From assembly GCF_014646155.1 (NCBI RefSeq), contig NZ_BMMX01000001.1:545720-609719 (forward strand): a DNA stretch of 64,000 bases. The letters run 5' to 3'. The DNA is from Mangrovihabitans endophyticus. GTDB lineage: Bacteria > Actinomycetota > Actinomycetes > Mycobacteriales > Micromonosporaceae. Below, piece after piece: positions 17,049-24,169 of the stretch. The first letter of the stretch is position 1. Each line of letters opens with the position of its first letter. The notes beneath the pieces are model-generated. The model saw only the letters and a program-made list of their open reading frames with translations. It did not search any database and was not told where the DNA came from. Position numbers and translations under genes: made by a program.

Positions 17049-18398
17049 TTGAGTATTCCACGATGGCGGACGAACATCGCACTCGGCGCGGCGCTGGTGT
17101 TGAGTGCCACCGCCGGCCTCACTCTCGGGGGCAACACCTCCGCCTCCGCAGAGCAGGCCGACGTCACCATCACCGCGACGCCCATCGAGTCGAATCGGGT
17201 GCGGGTCGATTGGACGACGACGCGGACGGACATCACCGGCTGGAATGTCGGCCGGGACGGTTACGACGACCGGGGGACTCCTGCCTGGTCCACTGACAAG
17301 GCGGCGGGGGACCGTAGTCATACGTTCAATTCGCTGGTCGTCGGGACGACGTACACCTTCACCCTGATTCCGAAGACCGCGTCGGGGGATCTTCCGGCGG
17401 TCACCGCGACGGCGACCGCCGGCGGCGGCGACGGAACTCCACCGCCGTCGTCGGGTGAGGTCACCATCACCGCGACGCCCATCGAGTCGAATCGGGTGCG
17501 GGTCGATTGGACGACGACGCGGACGGACATCACCGGCTGGAATGTCGGCCGGGACGGTTACGACGACCGGGGGACTCCTGCCTGGTCCACTGACAAGGCG
17601 GCGGGGGACCGTAGTCATACGTTCAATTCGCTGGTCGTCGGGACGACGTACACCTTCACCCTGATTCCGAAGACCGCGTCGGGGGATCTTCCGGCGGTCA
17701 CCGCGACGGCGACCGCCGGCGGCGGCGACGGAACTCCACCGCCGTCGTCGGGTGACACCGCACAGGCCACGCAGAACTGGGGGGCGCCGGTCTGGAGCGA
17801 CGATTTCAACGGCACCGCTCCGAGCTCGGCGTGGGGACTCTACGACGATCCGGGCAACCAGCATGGCGTCCGGAAGCCGGAGAACTGCCAGGTGTCCAAC
17901 GGAACCTTGAAGCTGGTCTCCGAAACCAATCGCGACACCTGCGGCATGTCGCACGAGCGGGACCAGACTCACGGGCGCTGGGAGGCCCGGGTCAAGTCCA
18001 CGGGTACCGGCTGGAAGAGCCTGTTCATCATCTGGCCCTACATCAATGAGGGCTGGCCCCGATACGGTGAATACGACTGGCGGGAACACACCGCGGGCTC
18101 GTCCTGCTACACCGGCTTCCTGCACTATCCCAGCGTCGACAACAGGCAGGAAGGGCTGCCGGACAAGTGCCCGTCCGGCGGCACCTCGCAGTGGCACAAC
18201 GTGGCATTCGAGTGGTCGTCGACCAGGATGGCCGGCTGGGTCGACGGGGTTCTCTGGTACCAGTTCAACTGCGCCTCGTATGGGAACCTCTGCGATATGC
18301 CCGCCGGTCACCTGACCATCCAGAACGACGACCACGGCGACGCTGCCGGGCACAGCGCCGTCACCGAGGTCGATTGGGTGCGCGGCTGGGACCTGTAG
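17049..18398 (+). CDS. Secreted GH16-family glycoside hydrolase with duplicated Fn3-like module
   Basis: 449 residues. The start is a TTG at 17049 with GGAAGGAG seven bases upstream, placed just before a signal peptide (about 1-34, ending SASA-EQ). Two beta-sandwich modules of 99 residues follow (from about residue 39), identical in protein and DNA. A Gly/Pro-rich linker leads to a GH16-like catalytic domain (about 240-449). The GH16 active-site pattern is intact: Glu341, Asp343 and Glu346 in GEYDWREH, with Glu341 the expected nucleophile. GH16 enzymes cut beta-1,3 or beta-1,3/1,4 glucans and galactans; the exact substrate is open. Confidence 0.88.
   Translation: MSIPRWRTNIALGAALVLSATAGLTLGGNTSASAEQADVTITATPIESNRVRVDWTTTRTDITGWNVGRDGYDDRGTPAWSTDKAAGDRSHTFNSLVVGTTYTFTLIPKTASGDLPAVTATATAGGGDGTPPPSSGEVTITATPIESNRVRVDWTTTRTDITGWNVGRDGYDDRGTPAWSTDKAAGDRSHTFNSLVVGTTYTFTLIPKTASGDLPAVTATATAGGGDGTPPPSSGDTAQATQNWGAPVWSDDFNGTAPSSAWGLYDDPGNQHGVRKPENCQVSNGTLKLVSETNRDTCGMSHERDQTHGRWEARVKSTGTGWKSLFIIWPYINEGWPRYGEYDWREHTAGSSCYTGFLHYPSVDNRQEGLPDKCPSGGTSQWHNVAFEWSSTRMAGWVDGVLWYQFNCASYGNLCDMPAGHLTIQNDDHGDAAGHSAVTEVDWVRGWDL
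17163..17755 (+). repeat. Perfect 297-nt tandem duplication inside the GH16 gene
   Basis: Unit 1 begins at 17163 and unit 2 at 17460, a period of 297 nt (99 codons). I compared the two line by line and found no difference until 17756, including at synonymous positions. Each unit encodes a Fn3-like sandwich plus a Gly/Pro-rich linker. Identity at silent sites points to a very recent duplication or to gene conversion. Confidence 0.97.
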
Positions 18399-18421
18399 CC
18401 CGACCGCGAGCCTTCGCAACG

Positions 18422-18460
18422 GAGCTGCCCCTCCACCCCCGATGGTGGGAGGGGCAGCTC
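18422..18460. terminator. Bidirectional hairpin terminator between convergent genes
   Basis: GAGCTGCCCCTCC (18422-18434) pairs with GGAGGGGCAGCTC (18448-18460). The stem is extended by ACC/GGT past a single bulged base, around a 6-nt loop. It lies 24 bp after the GH16 stop and 39 bp before the convergent I36-like stop, so it can serve both. No U-run follows, as is common in high-GC actinomycetes. Confidence 0.8.
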
Positions 18461-18498
18461 ATCGGCGTGTTGCATGGCGGGCGAGGGCTACCTCCGCG

Positions 18499-18957
18499 TC
18501 ACTGCCCGCACTGCGTGGTGGTCCACCGGAAGCTGGCGATGTTGTTGTTCGTCGATTGACCCTTGCCGTCGGCAGGTCCCCAGGTGAAGTAGTAGTAGGT
18601 CAGGTCCTGCCAGGTGTCCCCGGGGGCGATGCAGGCCCACGCGCCGGTCCCGTTGGGGTGGTAGTACAGGTTGGCGTAGTTGCCGTGCGCGCTGTTGTTC
18701 ATGACCGACGACGCCCGGTTGCGGAAGCCGCCGCAGTCGTCGCCCCAGTTGTTGTCCGAATTGAACCAGGCGCAACTGGCCCCGGACTTGTAGGGCAGGT
18801 CCCAGGCGTAGAAGTAGCCGTCGCCGAGCGCCGTGGCCTGGGCCTGGGCCTGCGCCGACGGTGCGGCGGCCTGCTGTGCGTTGGCCGTGGCCGGCAGCCC
18901 CACCAGCAGCGCAAGCCCGAGGGTCGCGCCGGCCAGCAGGCCGTAGATCCTTTTCAT
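18499..18957 (-). CDS. Small secreted protein resembling peptidase inhibitor family I36
   Basis: 152 residues from the ATG at 18955-18957 (GGGGAGAA upstream). A signal peptide ends near NAQQ-AA and a short Ala/Gln-rich linker follows. The mature domain is Trp/Tyr/Asn-rich with four Cys (SCAWFNSDNNWGDDCGGFRN, ACIAPGD, TTQC), likely two disulfides. The pattern of short beta strands with Asn-rich turns resembles the beta/gamma-crystallin-like I36 (SMI) inhibitors of Streptomyces, but the match is by pattern only. It would act outside the cell, perhaps on a metalloprotease. Confidence 0.6.
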   Translation of the reverse strand: MKRIYGLLAGATLGLALLVGLPATANAQQAAAPSAQAQAQATALGDGYFYAWDLPYKSGASCAWFNSDNNWGDDCGGFRNRASSVMNNSAHGNYANLYYHPNGTGAWACIAPGDTWQDLTYYYFTWGPADGKGQSTNNNIASFRWTTTQCGQ

Positions 18958-18985
18958 TCGATTCTCCCCGATCGTTGGTGGTGCA

Positions 18986-19004
18986 CCATGGCGGACTGCC
19001 ATGG
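18986..19004. promoter_or_regulatory. Inverted repeat upstream of the I36-like gene
   Basis: CCATGGC and GCCATGG form a perfect 7-bp inverted repeat with a 5-bp spacer, 29 bp before the I36-like start on the minus strand and 14 bp after the lipoprotein stop. It could be an operator for the I36-like gene or a weak terminator for the lipoprotein gene; the sequence does not decide. Confidence 0.35.
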
Positions 19005-19018
19005 AGTCGTGGGCCCCC

Positions 19019-19921
19019 TCAGCGCGCCAGGACGACGGCCTGGGCGCGGGGGATGGCGGTGCGTTGCAGCCGCTTCCGGTCGGCGATGGCCGTGGCGTAC
19101 CGGCCGTCGACCGTGCGTGCGTACTGCCGGTCGAGCCGGCGCGCGGTGCCGGACAGGCCGGTCTGGCCGGCGCACGTCGCCTCGGTGACCGCCAGCGCGA
19201 CCTCTCGCCGCCGCGGCATCGGCGGGACGGCCGACAGGACCGCCGCGCGGGCCAGCGCCGGAGTGTCGTAGTCGTGGCCGGCGTCGGCCATGCACCGGCC
19301 CCATCGCGCCACCGCGCGCCGGAACCGTGCGTCGTCGGCCACCAGGCGGATGCGGACCGGGGCCAGGTTCTCGGTCACCCGAGTGGCCCGGTACCAGGTC
19401 GGCAGGTCGTCGTAGAGCCGCCGTTCCGCCTGCGACGTGCAACTGGTCGCGCTGCGCCGGGTGGTCACTCCGGACGGAAGCACCGCAGTCAGGTCGGTAC
19501 GCGCGCCGGGCATGCCGTTGAGCGCGAACAAGGCTGCCGCGCGCGTCGACTCCGGCATGCGGTCCCAGCGCCGCGTGTTGGGTTCCGCCCGGGCGGCGGC
19601 GTCGCGCCGGCGTAGCAGGTCGGTGCCGTATCCGTGGGCCCGCGCCCAGCCGGGGTCGTCGACCACGTACGGGAAGTCCCGGTATCGCGGCTGCGTAGCA
19701 CGAGGGACCACGGTGTAGGCGAAGCCGTGCCGCCGCATGCAGTCGCGGATCAGGAACTGCTCGGCCCGGTCCAGCAGCGTGGACTGATCCGCGGTGATGC
19801 CCGGAGGCCGGTGCGGGTCGGCGGCGTGGCAGCCGGAGACCAGCAGCGTCGTCGCGACGAGGACGGTCACCGTCCGTCCGGCCCACCCCGGTGAGCCGGT
19901 CGGGCGTTGGTTTCGTGGCAT
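19019..19921 (-). CDS. Unknown lipoprotein
   Basis: 300 residues. The signal peptide ends in a lipobox, LLVSGC with Cys31 the lipidated residue, so the protein should be anchored on the outer face of the membrane. The mature part is Arg/Ala-rich with scattered Cys (RDCMRRHGFAY, RSATSCTSQAE, RWGRCMADAGHDYDTP, EATCAGQTGL). The repeated CM pattern before a charged helix is common in actinobacterial lipoproteins of unknown function. No enzyme motif is seen. The upstream region is shared with a divergent membrane protein gene. Confidence 0.72.
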   Translation of the reverse strand: MPRNQRPTGSPGWAGRTVTVLVATTLLVSGCHAADPHRPPGITADQSTLLDRAEQFLIRDCMRRHGFAYTVVPRATQPRYRDFPYVVDDPGWARAHGYGTDLLRRRDAAARAEPNTRRWDRMPESTRAAALFALNGMPGARTDLTAVLPSGVTTRRSATSCTSQAERRLYDDLPTWYRATRVTENLAPVRIRLVADDARFRRAVARWGRCMADAGHDYDTPALARAAVLSAVPPMPRRREVALAVTEATCAGQTGLSGTARRLDRQYARTVDGRYATAIADRKRLQRTAIPRAQAVVLAR

Positions 19922-19975
19922 GTGGACCGGTCTATCGGCGGGTTCGGCCGTTCGCTACGGGTGCCGTCGATGGCC

Positions 19976-20032
19976 GAACAAACGCCGTTGTTCATGCTGG
20001 TCAGCGAATTGTTCGTGGGCGAGGGGCGAACA
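19976..20032. promoter_or_regulatory. Cluster of GAACA/TGTTC half-sites in a divergent promoter
   Basis: Between the lipoprotein (start 19921) and the 20089 gene are two inverted repeats with related half-sites: GAACAA-ACGCCG-TTGTTC (19976-19993) and TGTTCG-11 bp-CGAACA (20010-20032). Four copies of the same half-site in both orientations suggest cooperative binding by one regulator acting on both genes. They do not fit the actinobacterial SOS box spacing. Confidence 0.4.
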
Positions 20033-20088
20033 TCGGCGATCAGATGCGATGACCGGAATCCGACTCTGTCGACGGCTTCACCGCGTTG

Positions 20089-21219
20089 ATGTCCACCATG
20101 GGTGGCAGACGACGCGGGGGAGGCGGCGAGGTGGGTGACGGCAGCGGACCGGGCGCCACCCGGATGCGGCGGAGGGTCGTCGCCGGCACGGCGGTGGGGG
20201 TCGCGCTGGCGGTCCCGGCGGGATGGATCGCGCATTCGCCGGGCGAGCCGGATCCGGCTGCCACGCGACGACCGCCCGTGTCCGGCGCGGCCATCGCGCC
20301 CCCGGTCCGGCCGTCCACCGCCCGGCCCGTACCCCCTCTTTCCGCACCCGCGCCGTTGCCGCCGGCGCCGGTCCGGCGGCCGTCTTCACCCGCCATGACC
20401 GGCTCTTCCCCGGTTGGCACGCGGGGCATCTCGAAAAGACCCGAGCCGGGTGCCACGAAACGCGCGGGGCGGCGAACCGTACCGGCCGCACCCGGTCCGC
20501 CGGTGCCGCCGGCCCGCGCCGATGATCCGGCGCCGTTGCGGGGGCTGTTGCGGCGCGACGACCCCCTGCCCGAGGGCGTCCCGGAACAGGTGTCGTTCTT
20601 CTTCGGCGGCGGTCAGACCTGTGCCTTCGAGGGTGAGGCCCACGCGCCGAAGATCCAGCTCGGCAGTGGATCGGTGATCCCGACGGCCTTCATAATCTGC
20701 TTCTACGGATTCCGGCACGACCGGCAACTGCGCATCACCATCGCGCCCCCGGTCGGCAGAGCGATCGCGAAGACCCTGGCGCGTGGCTCGGAGGAGGGGT
20801 TCGTCTACCGCTGGCCGCGGCTGCCGAACGACCCTGCGGGGGCCTACCGGGTCGCAGCACAGCAGGGCAGCAGCACGGTCACCGAGGTGTTCACGGTGGT
20901 CCGGCCGGCAACACCTCGGCTGTGGCTCGACAAGCCGCCGGGCCAGGTCGTCCTGGGCGAAGACGTCCACATGTACGTCGCGGGCTTCCCGCCGAGCCGC
21001 ACGGTCGTGCTCAATCTGTACTATTTCCACCACTACCGCACGTCGTTTCCCGTGCCGGTCGATGCGCGCGGCGGCGGGCGCGCCGTGCTGCGCACGGCTC
21101 CGGGCGACCCGGTGGCCTGCTGGGGAGTGAGCCATCCGGATCTCGGCGATTCGACGGACCCCGGCGGTCTGGGACCGACCTCGACAAACGTGTTCTGCAC
21201 GACCGCGCCGGGCGGATGA
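20089..21219 (+). CDS. Unknown membrane-anchored extracytoplasmic protein
   Basis: About 376 residues from the ATG at 20089 (a TTG three bases earlier is possible). A Gly/Arg-rich cytoplasmic start precedes one membrane segment (VVAGTAVGVALAVPAGWIA). A Pro/Arg-rich disordered stretch of roughly 110 residues comes next. A folded C-terminal half is rich in beta-strand sequence with three or four Cys (GQTCAFEGEA, AFIICFYGF, PVACWGVSHP, VFCTTAPGG). No family is recognised. Its stop overlaps the start of the TPR gene (ATGA), so the two are probably made together and may act together at the membrane. Confidence 0.65.
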   Translation: MSTMGGRRRGGGGEVGDGSGPGATRMRRRVVAGTAVGVALAVPAGWIAHSPGEPDPAATRRPPVSGAAIAPPVRPSTARPVPPLSAPAPLPPAPVRRPSSPAMTGSSPVGTRGISKRPEPGATKRAGRRTVPAAPGPPVPPARADDPAPLRGLLRRDDPLPEGVPEQVSFFFGGGQTCAFEGEAHAPKIQLGSGSVIPTAFIICFYGFRHDRQLRITIAPPVGRAIAKTLARGSEEGFVYRWPRLPNDPAGAYRVAAQQGSSTVTEVFTVVRPATPRLWLDKPPGQVVLGEDVHMYVAGFPPSRTVVLNLYYFHHYRTSFPVPVDARGGGRAVLRTAPGDPVACWGVSHPDLGDSTDPGGLGPTSTNVFCTTAPGG

Positions 21220-22940
21220 CGATGCCCGGCGCGGGACCGCCGGCACGGCGGGGTCGCAAGGAGGCGCTGATCGATCCGGCCGCCCCGGAACATCGACGGG
21301 TCTTCGCCCAGCGGCTGCGCGACCTGCGGATCGAGTGCCAGGCGCCGCCGTACCGGGTGCTCAGCGTGCTGTCGCACTGCGCGTCGGGCACGCTCTCCGA
21401 GGCGGCGGGTGGGCGCCGCCTGCCGACCTGGGAGACCACCCGGGCGTACGTCATCGGCTGCCTTCGCCACGCCGGGCGCGAGGATGAACTCGCCCGGGTG
21501 TTGCCGCGGTGGCGCATCGATTGGGAACATGCGGACCTCGCCGAACGGGGCCGCCACGCCGAGCGACCGACCGTCGCGGCGGCCCCACCGACGCGGCGGA
21601 GATGGCGGCGTGGCCGCCTGCTTCTCGCCGCTGTCATCCTCCTCGTGACCGCGACATCGCTGCCGGCCGGGGAGGCGGCCGGACCGGCGGCGATGACCGG
21701 CCTGTACAACATCGTGCTCGCTCCGCGCGGGTGGCACGGCGGCGACCGGTACGCCCTGCTCGCCGAGCGGCTCGACGGATCGATCGACCGCGACCTGCGT
21801 GCCTGGGCGGGCGCCATGTCGTCGGTCCAGATCCGCCGCGCGCCGTCCGAGACGGTGGCCGACGACGCGGCGGACGCCGCGCTGCGCAGGATCGCCGCCG
21901 AGCACGGCGCGGACGTCGTCCTCCGGCCGGTGTTCCGGCTCACGGCGGACCGGCTGAGCACCACGGTGGAGATCTTCATCGCGGACCGAACCCTCGCCGA
22001 GACCCCCGAATTCGCCGGGCGGCACGACATCAGCGTGAGCGAGCCCGTCGACGTCGTCGACCAGAACCTGAGCCTCAACGAGAGCCTCACCGCCGCCACG
22101 CGGCGCTACCTCAGCGCTGTCGTGCTCTTCGTCCGCGGCCTGGGCTCGTACGCGCTGGCGGATTTCCCGGCGGCCGAGCAGCAGTTCCGCCGAGCCGGCC
22201 ACGAGTTCGACACCGTCGCGGGCAGCGTCGGCGACCAGCACATCCGCCGGGCCGTCCTGCATCTGATGATCGGCAACGCGGTCGGCAGACAGGATCCGGC
22301 AGGGGCCGCGGGCTACTTCCGGCGCGCGCTCGCCGAAGACCGCGGCTACCGGCGTGCGGAGATCGGCCTCGCCGAGGCTCTCCGGGCGCCCGACCCCTGC
22401 GCACCGGGCAAATCCGACGCGCGCCGGCTCCACGAGGCGATCGGCCACTACCGGCGCTCGCTGCGTCTGGGCCGAGCCGGGCGGCAGGCTCCGAACCCGC
22501 TTCTGGACGTGAAGGCGCACCTCGGCCTGGGTCTGACCGCCCAATGCCTGAGCCTGGCCGGCATCGAGCCCGGCTGGGAGCGGGCAGACGCCGAGTTCGC
22601 CGAGGTCCTTCGGCTGCAGCGGGGCGCCGACCTGACTGCTGCGGCCGACCGCCACGCCCGGTGGCTGGCCGCCGAGGCGCGGGCCGGGCAGGCGCTCGAC
22701 GCCCTGGCCGGAACCGGTTCCTACGCCGAGGCCGCCGCCGGGTTCGAACGGGCGCTGGCGATGATGAACCGCATCGACGCGCTCCGCAGCACCTATCTGG
22801 AACGGAAACTCGTCTTCCTGCAGAATCTCCGCTTCGCCTATCAACACCTCGACGATGCCGACGCGACCATGCGCACCGATCGGCGGATCGCCGACACCGA
22901 ACGGCGGTTGTCCGCGCTACCCGCGATCGGTGGGCGCTAG
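21216..22940 (+). CDS. Unknown protein: N-terminal HTH-like domain, one membrane helix, TPR-like repeats
   Basis: 574 residues starting at the ATG that overlaps the previous stop. Residues 1-115 resemble the actinobacterial N-terminal DNA-binding-like segment that ends in a WETTRAYV...RVLPRW pattern. One membrane helix follows at about 130-155. The rest (about 160-570) is cytoplasm-external or periplasm-like and contains helical repeats, including FVRGLGSYALADFPAAEQQF and AAGYFRRALAEDRGYRRAEI, which look like tetratricopeptide units. This layout suggests a membrane-tethered signalling or scaffold protein. Function unknown. Confidence 0.6.
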   Translation: MTMPGAGPPARRGRKEALIDPAAPEHRRVFAQRLRDLRIECQAPPYRVLSVLSHCASGTLSEAAGGRRLPTWETTRAYVIGCLRHAGREDELARVLPRWRIDWEHADLAERGRHAERPTVAAAPPTRRRWRRGRLLLAAVILLVTATSLPAGEAAGPAAMTGLYNIVLAPRGWHGGDRYALLAERLDGSIDRDLRAWAGAMSSVQIRRAPSETVADDAADAALRRIAAEHGADVVLRPVFRLTADRLSTTVEIFIADRTLAETPEFAGRHDISVSEPVDVVDQNLSLNESLTAATRRYLSAVVLFVRGLGSYALADFPAAEQQFRRAGHEFDTVAGSVGDQHIRRAVLHLMIGNAVGRQDPAGAAGYFRRALAEDRGYRRAEIGLAEALRAPDPCAPGKSDARRLHEAIGHYRRSLRLGRAGRQAPNPLLDVKAHLGLGLTAQCLSLAGIEPGWERADAEFAEVLRLQRGADLTAAADRHARWLAAEARAGQALDALAGTGSYAEAAAGFERALAMMNRIDALRSTYLERKLVFLQNLRFAYQHLDDADATMRTDRRIADTERRLSALPAIGGR

Positions 22941-22977
22941 CGACCATCGGCGATGGCATACGGCATGGTTATATTCC

Positions 22978-23013
22978 TTGACGGTTATATTGCCGTTCGG
23001 ATACTTTCGGGTC
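22978..23013 (+). promoter_or_regulatory. Promoter for a likely leaderless ArsR/SRPBCC transcript, with direct repeats
   Basis: TTGACG (22978-22983) and TACTTT (23002-23007), 18 bp apart, form a SigA-like promoter whose start point would fall within a base or two of the ATG at 23014. There is no Shine-Dalgarno sequence before that ATG. Two copies of GGTTATATT (22967-22975 and 22983-22991, 16 bp apart) straddle the -35 and are candidate ArsR-family sites. Confidence 0.5.
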
Positions 23014-23340
23014 ATGGTTGCCGCTCTCGCCGCGCTCGCTGAGCCACACCGCCAACAGATCCTCGATCTGCTGCTGGACGGCCCCCGCCCGGTGGGCGAC
23101 CTGGTGGCGGCGTTGCCGGTCAGTCAGCCGGCCGTCTCCAAGCATCTGCGGGTGCTGCGCGACGCCGGGCTGGTCGACGTGCGGGTCGACGCGCAGCGCC
23201 GGCTCTACAGCATCCGGCCCGAGCCGCTGCGCGCCGTTGACGAGTGGCTGGCGCCCTATCGGCGGCTGTGGGCCGACCGGTTGGACGCCCTGGAACGCCA
23301 CCTGGACCGGACAGCCCACACCGAGGGAGAGCCATCGTGA
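23014..23340 (+). CDS. ArsR-family helix-turn-helix repressor
   Basis: 108 residues. Typical winged helix of the ArsR family without the metal-site Cys: LAEPHRQQILDLLLDGPRPV, VGDLVAALPVSQPAVSKHLR and VLRDAGLVDVRVDAQRRLYS. Members like this, followed by an SRPBCC/AHSA1 gene, usually respond to non-metal signals and repress their own operon. The stop overlaps the GTG of the SRPBCC gene by 4 nt. Translation probably starts on a leaderless mRNA (see promoter). Confidence 0.93.
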   Translation: MVAALAALAEPHRQQILDLLLDGPRPVGDLVAALPVSQPAVSKHLRVLRDAGLVDVRVDAQRRLYSIRPEPLRAVDEWLAPYRRLWADRLDALERHLDRTAHTEGEPS

Positions 23341-23906
23341 CCCGACAGTCCGTTGAGGACCGCTACGGCAAGCTGCACACCGAGGACGGCCGCGCGGTCG
23401 TCCGCTACACGCGCCATCTGGGGCACCCGCGGGACGCGGTGTGGCGCGCGCTGACCGACGACAAGGACCTGGCCGCGTGGTTCCCCACGACCATCGACGG
23501 GGAACGGGCGCCGGGGGCGGCCCTGACGTTCCGGTTCACCGACATCGACATGCCTGCGATGACCGGCGCGATGCGCGTCGTCGATCCGCCGTCGGTCCTC
23601 GAGTTCGATTGGGGCGGCGACATCCTCCGCTTCGAACTCGCGCCGGACGGCGACGCGCGGACCGTGCTCACACTGACCGTGACGATGGCGGAGTTCGGCA
23701 AGGCGGCACGCGACGGCGCGGCGTGGCACCTCTGCCTCGACGACCTCGCCACCGACCTCGCCACCGACCTCGCCGGCGACCGGAACGACACCGAGCACGG
23801 GGACCGTTGGCGTGAGGTCAACAAGGTCTACGCGGCCCGGTTCGGCCCCGAGGCGTCAACGATGGGACCGCCGCAGGAGTGGGAGGACAAGCACGGCCCC
23901 GCCTGA
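23337..23906 (+). CDS. SRPBCC (AHSA1/START-like) domain protein
   Basis: 189 residues from a GTG coupled to the ArsR stop. The fold begins at VVRYTRHLGHPRDAVWRALT with the usual ALTDDKDLAAWFP, then strands around ALTFRFTDID and VLEFDWGGDILRFELA and a final helix (GAAWHLCLDDLATDLA, with a short ATDLATDLA duplication). AHSA1-type proteins bind hydrophobic ligands in a deep cavity. Paired with an ArsR regulator the function is generally unknown. Confidence 0.9.
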   Translation: MTRQSVEDRYGKLHTEDGRAVVRYTRHLGHPRDAVWRALTDDKDLAAWFPTTIDGERAPGAALTFRFTDIDMPAMTGAMRVVDPPSVLEFDWGGDILRFELAPDGDARTVLTLTVTMAEFGKAARDGAAWHLCLDDLATDLATDLAGDRNDTEHGDRWREVNKVYAARFGPEASTMGPPQEWEDKHGPA

Positions 23907-24070
23907 GTGGTCCCTCGTCGCCTTGTCCGGGGCGGTCCCGGCGCCGTCAGCGCGCGGCGAGGTGCGTCCAGCAGCCGAGGCTGGGCACCGTAGCCGCATC
24001 CGCCCCACCCGTCCGGCTTCGGCTCCACGGCTGACAAAGGTCCATCGACTTCGATATCTTCTCGATGTTC

Positions 24071-24093
24071 GCCGAATTTTGTTCACGTTCGGC
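24071..24093. promoter_or_regulatory. Inverted repeat upstream of the GH92-PAP2 gene
   Basis: GCCGAA and TTCGGC surround an AT-rich 11-bp spacer, 77 bp before the GTG start at 24170. The 263-bp gap it sits in has no other gene. It is a possible operator for sugar-responsive control of the large secreted enzyme; no regulator gene is adjacent. Confidence 0.3.
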
Positions 24094-24169
24094 TGGACGA
24101 CTGTTCGCCGACCCGACATGCCGCACCGGCAAGGTCATGTCGTTGGCCGACCTGGTGGGGAGTTGTTCC

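Noticed and set aside
16905..18419. Long open frame on the minus strand across the GH16 gene, with its own internal repeat
   Set aside because: It mirrors the duplicated GH16 sequence in antisense. The product is Arg/Pro-rich without family sequence, while the plus strand has a signal peptide and a GH16 active site.
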